Assembly: GCA_934045075.1 (NCBI GenBank)
Contig: OW203726.1
Coordinates: forward strand, 10,808,027-10,872,026
Origin: Yponomeuta sedellus
Taxonomy: Eukaryota > Arthropoda > Insecta > Lepidoptera > Yponomeutidae
Direction: 5' to 3'
DNA length: 64,000 nucleotides
Shown: piece by piece, positions 56,536 through 64,000 of the stretch
How positions within the stretch are numbered: the first letter of the stretch is position 1
Layout of the letters: each line of letters opens with the position of its first letter
The notes under the pieces: model-generated
The model's database searches: none
What the model was told of the DNA's origin: nothing
What the model saw: only the letters and a program-made list of their open reading frames with translations
Program-made: the position numbers and the translations under genes

Positions 56536-59500
56536 ATGCACAAGATACTGGAGTTCCAAGCTGTAGTGCTGGCCGCGGGCCGAGGCTCCCGTCTGCCAGA
56601 TGTCGGGGGATCGGTCCCGAAATGTCTGCTTCCCGTGGGACCCTACCCAGTGCTCTGGTACTCACTTAACATGCTGGAGAAATTGGGATTCCAAGGTGGG
56701 GAAGATAGGGTCACATTATTACGTATCGCACACGCGCATACGCGGTATAGCACGGTCTTATGATTCTAGTGTATAGTGTGAAATTGGAAGCCTGTGTGTC
56801 AACATGCATGGAATCTTTGTAATGCTGTGCCGCACAATGACAGACATTTGTGATGGGCCACAATTCCGGCGAATTTCCTATCTTTTAGGTTTCTATTACA
56901 CTTGGCTGGATATAGGAACATCCCATTTCTTTTTCATGCTGTGGAATAATTGGAATACTTGCGATGAAAGGAATGAAAGTTACAAAATGAAACATGTGAC
57001 CATATGTTACAGAACAAACTAAAATAATGATTTTATGAAACAGTGTGGTAGGAGGTTAGGAATTGGTTAGTGTTTGAAGTAGGGATTAAACTATTTTTGT
57101 ATGAATGAATATGTAGGTCAAAGTACATGCAGGGTGTCTGTGACTATGTTTGCCGAGCCGAGGCTTCAGTGATTGCTTTATTACTATTATATTACTACTT
57201 CATTATAAACTGATTTTCTATTTCAGAAACAATGATAGTAGTTCTGGATGAAGACAAATCAACCATCTTGAATGCCCTGGAAAAATGCCCATTGAAAATC
57301 AAGTATGAACCTGTAGTGATTCCCTCTGATGAGGACTGGGGCACGGCTGACTCATTGAAGCACCTAAGCAGTCGAGTAGTCACTGACTTGCTGGTTGTAT
57401 CTGGTGACTTAATCACCAATGTCAATGTTAATAAGGTACTTAATCTGTACAGAAAACATGATGCCGCACTGGCCACATTATTCTTTGATAATGGCCCTGA
57501 AGAGTGGATAGAACTTCCCGGACCAAAATCAAAGGCCAAACCTGACCGAGATCTAGTTTGCATTGACAAAGAGACTCAAAGATTAGTCTTCTTGGCAAGT
57601 GCCAGTGACTTTGAAGAACAAGTAACAATACCTAAAGTTATCATCAAAAAGTTTGACTCGATAAGTATGCACAGTCGTCTACTAGACGCCCACTTGTATG
57701 TCATGAAGAAGTGGGTCATAGATTACTTAGTTGATGCTGATAAGTACATTTCAGTCAAAGGGGAACTAGTACCATACATTGTTAAAAAACAACTGAGTAA
57801 ACCGAAAAATGTTGTAGAAAAAAAAGGCACTTCAGAGAGAAATGTGGAAATTACAAGGGATATATTTGACTATGCAGTGGAAAGAGGCTATGAAAGCAAA
57901 ATAAGGTGTCTGTCCTCTTACAACGATCACAAAAATGGCAAAAAAGGTGTTTACTGCAACGATTTAATTAGATGCTATTCTTATATTCCTGAAAAGGATA
58001 CCTTTGGTGTGAGAGTCAACACTCTGTCATCATTTTATTTGGCTAACAACAAGGTAATCTTATATATATTATTAGTGTTGAATTTTCCAAGAAAGTTTAC
58101 TGATTAATGTAATCATATCTGTGACGACCAATGGCGCAATGGTAGCGTATCTGCCTAACATGCGAGAGGTCCCAGGTCGAACCCAAGCTGGGGACAAAAA
58201 ACCCCAGGTCTTGGATGTTTACATGTTTGAGATGTCACTGGTTCTGGTTCCCTCTATACATGGTATCCTAGTGTGGGGCCAGAAGCAATGTATGTGCCTG
58301 TATGTAAATGTTATGTTATATTTTTATTATGGCTATATAAAACATTTTTTATTAGACCTTTTATTTACCTGATAGGCAAAAAATATTTATAGTAAAAGGG
58401 TTTTATAAAATTTATTCTAGTTTAGCACAAGGGCTCAGTAAAGAGCAAACACTATTAATGTTCATTCCATTCTTTTACTGATCAAAGTTAATTGTTTCAT
58501 AAACATTAGTTATATATTGTTACAAAATAAGTAAATTACTTGTATGAACAATTAAAAGCGATTTCAATGCATTCTTGTGTATTGTAATAACTAACATGAT
58601 AATTTAGTATGAAAAAGTGATTTATAAACCTACTGTTTCTGAACTATAAACAATATAATTTAAATTTTTTAAAACCCTGGTGAATTCAATGCTATTATTA
58701 TTATTTTATTTAAGGTTCTCAAGGGTATCAACAAATGGTGTATATTTTCAACTTATAAAATTCTTGAATCTTCACAGATCCTGTCGAAATGGGAAGAATT
58801 AACGGGTACAACACTTAAGGAGCGATTCCACCCTACTAGTGATGTAAAGACCACGCAGATAGATGAGACCAGCACAGTGGGCGACAAAAGTGTTGTCAGT
58901 GAAAAGACATCTATAAAAAATTCATTCATTGGAGCCAACTGTACCATTGAAAATAAAGTCAGATTGACAAACTGTATTCTGATGAACAATGTCACTGTTA
59001 AGGAAGGGTAAGGGTTAATTTACTGTTTAAAATTTAGTTGATTAAGTTTAATTGTCAACCTTGATTCTGTACTAAGAACTATTATGACTACTGGGGTACC
59101 TTGCTTCTGTAGCACATACTGAGTCGTGCCTTTGCTGCACCTACTCCTGTTTATGCCCTGTTTTTACCTGTTTTTACCTTACTGGGCCCCGATTCCGCTA
59201 GTGCATTATACAGCGGTCTATGGTACACTTTATGGTGCATTATGCAACGCTCTATGGTACACTTTATGGTGCATTATACAACATTGGACTATAGTCACAT
59301 TTATTGTAACATCACGGGTGTGTTACATGTTTTTTCATACAATTGACGCCTAGATGGTTCGATACCTAGGCGCGCGTATACTTGAAGTGGCAGTGAAATG
59401 AAATTGTCGCCTTCATGCGGTTGACATTGTATTACAACAAATTAACGGAATCTAGGTCCTCATGTACAAACTGTACCTTGCAACCTTGTATGTTATGTAT

Positions 59501-61526
59501 TATTTGTTGTGTTTGTCACTTTATTGTGTTGCTTTTCCCTGCTGATCTCTGCTTATGCTTTTTTACATTAATTAATAATTTATCTATCTAAGCATTTCTT
59601 AATAGAGTCTGGGACAGTTTAGAATGCTTCCACTCCAGGAATTTTTGAATTGTAACTTATTAAATAAAAAAATTACTACTTACCTCAAGCAATGAAATAT
59701 ATTTTTTTTATTTCAAATTAAAGAATTTACAATCTGTTAGCTGAATGTATGTACAAACCGCTGTATTTTGACTGTAGTGTAGTGAAGAATAGGGAACTGT
59801 AAAAACATCTCCATTCATCTTTTCTCAAATCATCTTAAACCTAATACATCAGTGGTTCGTAATGCGAATAATAAATATTCATGGACATATTAGATCTCGT
59901 TACAATCTTATCCCTTACATAAGATTCCATGATTGCCCACAATAACATAAATGCTAAAACATTAATTAGTTGACTGTCTTACAAAATTACACTATTTTTA
60001 TTTTTAATGCACTAACCCGTGCTAAGGAACAAATTTAAAAACCTATTTAGAGGCTAAAAATTTCACCCATGCCGGGATTCGAACCCGCAACCTCTGGCTA
60101 TCCGTACCAGCGCTCTACCAATTGAGCCAATGGGCGACTCACGGCATCAGTGAAATTTCGAACCTCTTTACAATATTCTCTGTATTACGTACAGGCAGCG
60201 ACATCTGACTTAAGCAAATTGCATTACTTACAGCCCCGACTACCTACTTTGCAGTTAGGTTTTAACATCGGAACGATATCACTGTACCCACATGATTACA
60301 CTATTTTTATTTTTAATGCACTAACCCGTGCTAAGGAACAAATTTAAAAACCTATTTAGAGGCTAAAAATTTCACCCATGCCGGGATTCGAACCCGCAAC
60401 CTCTGGCTATAATGTAAGTAATGCAATTTGCTTAAGTCAGATGTCGCTGCCTGTACGTAATACAGAGAATATTGTAAAGAGGTTCGAAATTTCACTGATG
60501 CCGTGAGTCGCCCATTGGCTCAATTGGTAGAGCGCTGGTACGGATAGCCAGAGGTTGCGGGTTCGAATCCCGGCATGGGTGAAATTTTTAGCCTCTAAAT
60601 AGGTTTTTAAATTTGTTCCTTAGCACGGGTTAGTGCATTAAAAATAAAAATAGTGTAATCATGTGGGTACAGTGATATCGTTCCGATGTTAAACCTAACT
60701 GCAAAGTAGGTAGTCGGGTCTGTAAGTAATGCAATTTGCTTAAGTCAGATGTCGCTGCCTGTACGTAATACAGAGAATATTGTAAAGAGGTTCGAAATTT
60801 CACTGATGCCGTGAGTCGCCCATTGGCTCAATTGGTAGAGCGCTGGTACGGATAGCCAGAGGTTGCGGGTTCGAATCCCGGCATGGGTGAAATTTTTAGC
60901 CTCTAAATAGGTTTTTAAATTTGTTCCTTAGCACGGGTTAGTGCATTAAAAATAAAAATAGTGTAATCATGTGGGTACAGTGATATCGTTCCGATGTTAA
61001 AACCTAACTGCAAAGTAGGTAGTCGGGGCTGTAAGTAATGCAATTTGCTTAAGTCAGATGTCGCTGCCTGTACGTAATACAGAGAATATTGTAAAGAGGT
61101 TCGAAATTTCACTGATGCCGTGAGTCGCCCATTGGCTCAATTGGTAGAGCGCTGGTACGAATAGCCAGAGGTTGCGGGTTCGAATCCCGGCATGGGTGAA
61201 ATTTTTAGCCTCTAAATAGGTTTTTAAATTTGTCTTACAAAAGTATGGAAAACATTAGTGCTGCACAAAAAAACCAAACAATTACCATTTTGTTCATTAG
61301 TACTTGCAACTTAGTACTTTTCTTTGCTACTCAATAATACCATCAACCATTTGTTGTTTCCAGGTGCGTACTTCAAGACAGCATCATCTACACTGGAGCA
61401 ACTATAGAGAATGGCTGCTCACTTCAGCATTGCCTCGTAGGACCGCACCACTCAGTCACAGCCTCCACCTCCAGCAAACATCAGCTCCATGCAGAGACTA
61501 CTGATAATGTCATCACCCTCGGCTAG
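56536..61526 (+). CDS. EIF2B3: Translation initiation factor eIF2B subunit gamma
   Basis: Four exons, 56536-56695, 57227-58053, 58778-59007 and 61364-61526, join in phase to 459 residues (human protein about 450). The N-terminal nucleotidyltransferase-like domain shows VVLAAGRGSRL and VPKCLLPVG, then SDEDWGTADSL and VVSGDLITNV. The C-terminal left-handed beta-helix begins around HPTSDVKT and continues with NSFIGANCTIE, LTNCILMNNVTVKEG and DSIIYTGATIENG. It ends VITLG. eIF2B gamma is part of the decameric GTP-exchange factor that recharges eIF2 and is regulated by eIF2 phosphorylation; the gamma-epsilon pair carries catalysis. The start codon is the first ATG before the signature. Cytosolic, unrelated to its neighbours. 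The last intron holds a large repeat array. Confidence 0.95.
58121..58375 (+). mobile_element. tRNA-derived SINE in EIF2B3 intron 2
   Basis: GACGACCAATGGCGCAATGGTAGCG…GGTCCCAGGTCGAACCCAAGCTGGGGAC has tRNA-Trp-like A and B boxes. The body is GATGTTTACATGTTTGAGATG…GTGTGGGGCCAGAAGC, with an AT-rich tail. It starts about 70 bp after the donor of exon 2. No usable anticodon arm, so not a tRNA gene. Confidence 0.7.
59218..59289 (+). repeat. 36-bp tandem duplication
   Basis: CTATGGTACACTTTATGGTG-CATTAT occurs at 59,218 and 59,254. EIF2B3 intron 3. Confidence 0.75.
59985..61235. mobile_element. Large inverted array of tRNA-like fold-back elements
   Basis: One full minus unit (59,988-60,300), a truncated minus unit (to about 60,405), then three plus units ending 61,235, period about 308 bp. 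Plus-strand tRNA-like bodies start at about 60,509, 60,815 and 61,126. Opposite strands of 60,150-60,347 and 60,915-61,112 give the same 65-codon translation, so the inverted copies are virtually identical over about 200 bp. The block is in EIF2B3 intron 3, about 130 bp upstream of the last exon. Same family and arrangement as 36,115-37,060. Confidence 0.82.
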
Positions 61527-62900
61527 AAATAATGATATAATGTCATTACGAGAGTAAGCTTATCAACAGCATTCAGAAATTCTGATCCCTATACAAGACC
61601 AGCATTCACACCAAAGAGCTGCTGGCCTCCTTTCGCATAGACGTTCTACCTTACTTATTCTGGGACTGGACTTCTGTGTTATGTCTGCTAGTTTTACTAA
61701 TAGAGTAATCATTGTACAGTTTTGAGACATTATATTTATTTATAATTTTATTCTGCTGGTTCTCCATTCAGTTGTCTCTTCTTCTTCAGGCTATATTAGT
61801 CCACTGCTGGACATAGCCCTCCCCTAATGAGCGCCATAGCGCAAGGTTGTGCCATCATTGGGGGGTAATGCCCATAATCCCCACGCTGGGCATGCGGGTT
61901 GGGGATCGCAGTTTGGTGGAATTGTACTGCAGGGGGCGCTGCTGCCCACCTCCTGGTTTGTGTCCCTTAGTCGCCTTTTACGACACCCGCGGGAAGAATT
62001 TGGGTTGGTGCTATTCTCTAGGCCGACACCACACAGCAAGTCTCTTGTAGATATTAAATACTTATAATATACATCCATTAATTACATGGAGTTTAACAAA
62101 GTTCTCACAATATATACCTGAAAATGGGGCGCGTTTACACTAGCAACTTTTTCTATGAGAATTTTTTAAATCGAGAAATAAATATCAGCCTTCCATAATA
62201 ATGTAACAATTTGGCTGCTTACTAACCTTGCTTACTAATCCTGCTTTTCGCCATCAGGAACATAGGTCCTTACGCACTTAAGTTACCTGCGGCAAAATAT
62301 ATGGATCAGCTGAAATTTGTTTACTATGAATTTACGAGAACTCCCCAATTTCGGATTTATATGAGGATCTTGTTATCCCTTGCATAAAAAACCATACATA
62401 TATGGGCACAGATGTCAATTCAGTTTCCTCATTTGACCTTGGATTAATTCAGGACACTATAAGTCACGCTAATGCATTCCCATGGGTTATTTACTATATC
62501 AATTTATTCAGGATGGTAGGGTATGTGTCAGGGTATCCTAGCTTGGTACCAGTTTGTTATTCCAAGTACAGGGCAGTCTGATTAGTCACTGTAGTACCGT
62601 CGACAACAGCTCGTCGCATTACTGTTTGCAGCACCTTCACATTACTGTTGCAGAGTCGCCCCTAACGTAAACGAGTAAAGACGCCAGTAACATAAAGGAC
62701 GATGTATAAAGTGTTACCCCAACCTCCTTAGACCCTCTTCATGATAAGAATCTTAGCTGTATCTTCTCCACTGTTCTCATTATATACGAGTACGTACTTC
62801 GTTTTCGTAATATTGGCCTTTTTTGCATCTACTTAATGAGATGATTTATGCAGAGTCCAGTGGTATTTTCACTCACACTAGATGGGTGAAGGGACCACTC
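61527..62900. other. Downstream of EIF2B3: 3' region, then unassigned DNA
   Basis: No AATAAA is evident close to the EIF2B3 stop; the first clear one is at about 62,176 (GAGAAATAAATATC). A retroposon tail lies at 61,785-62,045. From 62,050 to 62,900 I see no ORF, repeat or RNA gene that I can support. Confidence 0.5.
61785..62045 (+). mobile_element. Retroposon 3' region (GTCCACTGCTGGACATAG type)
   Basis: TTCTTCTTCAGGCTATATTAGTCCACTGCTGGACATAGCCCTCCCC…GCCTTTTACGACACCCGCGGGAAG…TGGTGCTATTCTCTAGGCCG is a very common lepidopteran repeat end as I recall it. A small reverse fragment is at 45,175. Confidence 0.65.
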
Positions 62901-63009
62901 CGACGCTGTAGTGCCTGGGACATGGTTTTTTTTATAGATGGTGTAGGCTTGCCCAGCACCTATACCATCCTGACAGCTTAGTCGGCCTAGCCCACAGGAA
63001 AGACTAGTC

Positions 63010-63185
63010 AATACGTGCGGAGCCAACCAAGCCGCGGGTTTTCTCACGATGTTTTCCTTCACAGTTAGCGTGTGATATTGCGACTGCAAATTCGCAAATG
63101 TACGTAACTTTGAAATTAAACAAAGTCATTGGTACATGCCCGCACTCGGGATCGAACCTGGGGCTCTCGCTTGCCAGTCCATGTT
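63010..63185 (-). mobile_element. tRNA-derived SINE, minus strand
   Basis: TTTTCTCACGATGTTTTCCTTCACAGTTAGCG is the reverse of the 18,300 body, and GCCCGCACTCGGGATCGAACCTGGGG…CTTGCCAGTCC is the reversed B-box and head. Same family as 18,150-18,476. Confidence 0.72.
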
Positions 63186-63198
63186 TTCGTACGTATGG

Positions 63199-63306
63199 TA
63201 ATAGTACATTACACAACTAGGGTGGTAATACAAAGAAAGGCCGAGATCGCAGAAGTTTGTACGCGCAGCGTGCGGAAAAAGCCACTTTATTGCCAGGTGT
63301 GGCATA
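63199..63306. mobile_element. Broken copy of the palindromic MITE at 47,935
   Basis: TAATAGTACATTACACAACTAGGGTGG…AAAGAAAGGCCGAGATCGCAG joins with a deletion to TACGCGCAGCGTGCGGAAAAAGCCACTTTATTGCC and stops inside the arm. Only about a quarter of the parent remains. Confidence 0.8.
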
Positions 63307-64000
63307 ATAGTTATTTGTTATTCAAGAGTGCAAAGTTGCTTTTTAACCGCGTGTTCAATTTTGATGACCGAGCAAGCGAAGGATTCTAAAATTAATCACA
63401 AGATAGTTACACTTTTTTAATTCACAAACTTAGTGCACACGATGTTCTAAATTCAATTTACTTTATCCTCTAGACTCTAGAGTCTAGAGAATAAAAACGG
63501 CTTTTCCACTCAGATATTGAAGATTAAAACTACTCTTTCCGAGATGGTGGGATGAAATAGTTATTTGTTATACAAGAGTGCAAACCGACCGAGCAAGCGA
63601 AGGATTCTAAAATTGAATCACGAGGCAGCGAGTGATTCAAAATTAGAATCCTGAGCGTTAGCGAGGGAATCAAAAGAGCACGAGGTGAAAAATCTTTGCA
63701 CTCGAGTGCAACACGTAACTTTTCATTCCACCTCAGCGAGGAAATGACTAAATGCAAAAAAAAAACGTTTACAATCACAAGATAGGTACACTTTTATTTC
63801 AGTTTAGGTATTAATTACTACATTATGACAGGTAAGTATTACAGAATAATCTTTAAATTATAACAAAATAATACTAAGGTATAATTAAGAAAATTTTAAA
63901 GTAACGTTGCTACAGTTACCTATTTAAATTGAGTGTAATATTTTTTTAATTCACAAACTTAGTGCACACGATGTTCTAAATTCAATTTACTTTATCCTCT
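63307..64000 (+). repeat. Partly duplicated repeat cluster running off the window
   Basis: TAGTTATTTGTTA-ACAAGAGTGCAAA occurs at about 63,308 and 63,559. GAGCAAGCGAAGGATTCTAAAATT occurs at 63,370 and 63,590. ATCACAAGATAG-TACACTTTT occurs at 63,395 and 63,774. A 53-bp block beginning AATTCACAAACTTAGTGCACACG is at 63,419-63,471 and again at 63,948-64,000. This is a direct duplication with period about 250-530 bp, continuing beyond the end. TCTAGACTCTAGAGTCTAGA at about 63,470 is a short palindrome. Confidence 0.7.

Noticed and set aside
56804..57022. Small ORF in EIF2B3 intron 1
   Set aside because: Chance frame; no domain, and the flanking exons join cleanly across it.
60150..61112. Two 65-residue ORFs with identical protein on opposite strands
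   Set aside because: They are mirror reads of the inverted tRNA-like array, not a gene.

Overview
The window looks like nuclear DNA of a moth or butterfly (Lepidoptera). It is AT-rich, its genes are split into many small exons by GT-AG introns, and it is dense in repeats whose 3' tails I know from lepidopteran genomes (…CCCGTGCCCCAGCAGTGGG…, GTCCACTGCTGGACATAG…, and …GGAACCCTTATAGG…). The species cannot be named from this.

The main content is a tandem array of three paralogous genes, all on the + strand: gene A (70-10,878, 5' end outside the window), gene B (13,510-26,768) and gene C (34,595-52,911). Splicing by hand gives uninterrupted frames of 1,473 (partial), 1,368 and 2,555 residues. 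All three end in the same coiled-coil and cysteine-signature module, which I assign to the DUF4795 family (vertebrate QRICH2 and C16orf96, flagellar or testis proteins). Five consecutive exons have identical lengths in all three genes (107, 113, 103, 113 and 201 bp). Each paralogue carries a different low-complexity or repeat expansion. A has lysine/serine-rich sequence with four copies of a PISxPYFT motif. B has an Asp/Lys/Ser-rich degenerate repeat. C has one 5.5-kb exon that is mostly a 30-residue repeat built on YDKNGxxIP…YDKxGxPIPWS. The expansions sit at different exon positions, so they probably arose after the duplications.

Between B and C lie a small THAP-type zinc-finger gene that looks damaged or strongly diverged (27,326-28,853), a 178-bp non-autonomous Helitron, and a recent but internally deleted Ty3/gypsy element (30,499-32,178, minus strand). 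Downstream of C, after about 3.6 kb of fold-back repeats, is a complete four-exon gene for translation factor eIF2B gamma (EIF2B3, 56,536-61,526).

Introns and intergenic DNA are full of mobile DNA. There are seven same-orientation copies or fragments of a 5S-rRNA-derived SINE, a family of fold-back elements with a tRNA-like core (two large inverted arrays at 36.1-37.06 and 59.99-61.23 kb), other tRNA-derived SINEs, LINE 3' ends, and many hairpin-forming MITEs. No CRISPR array, rRNA operon or convincing functional tRNA gene was seen.
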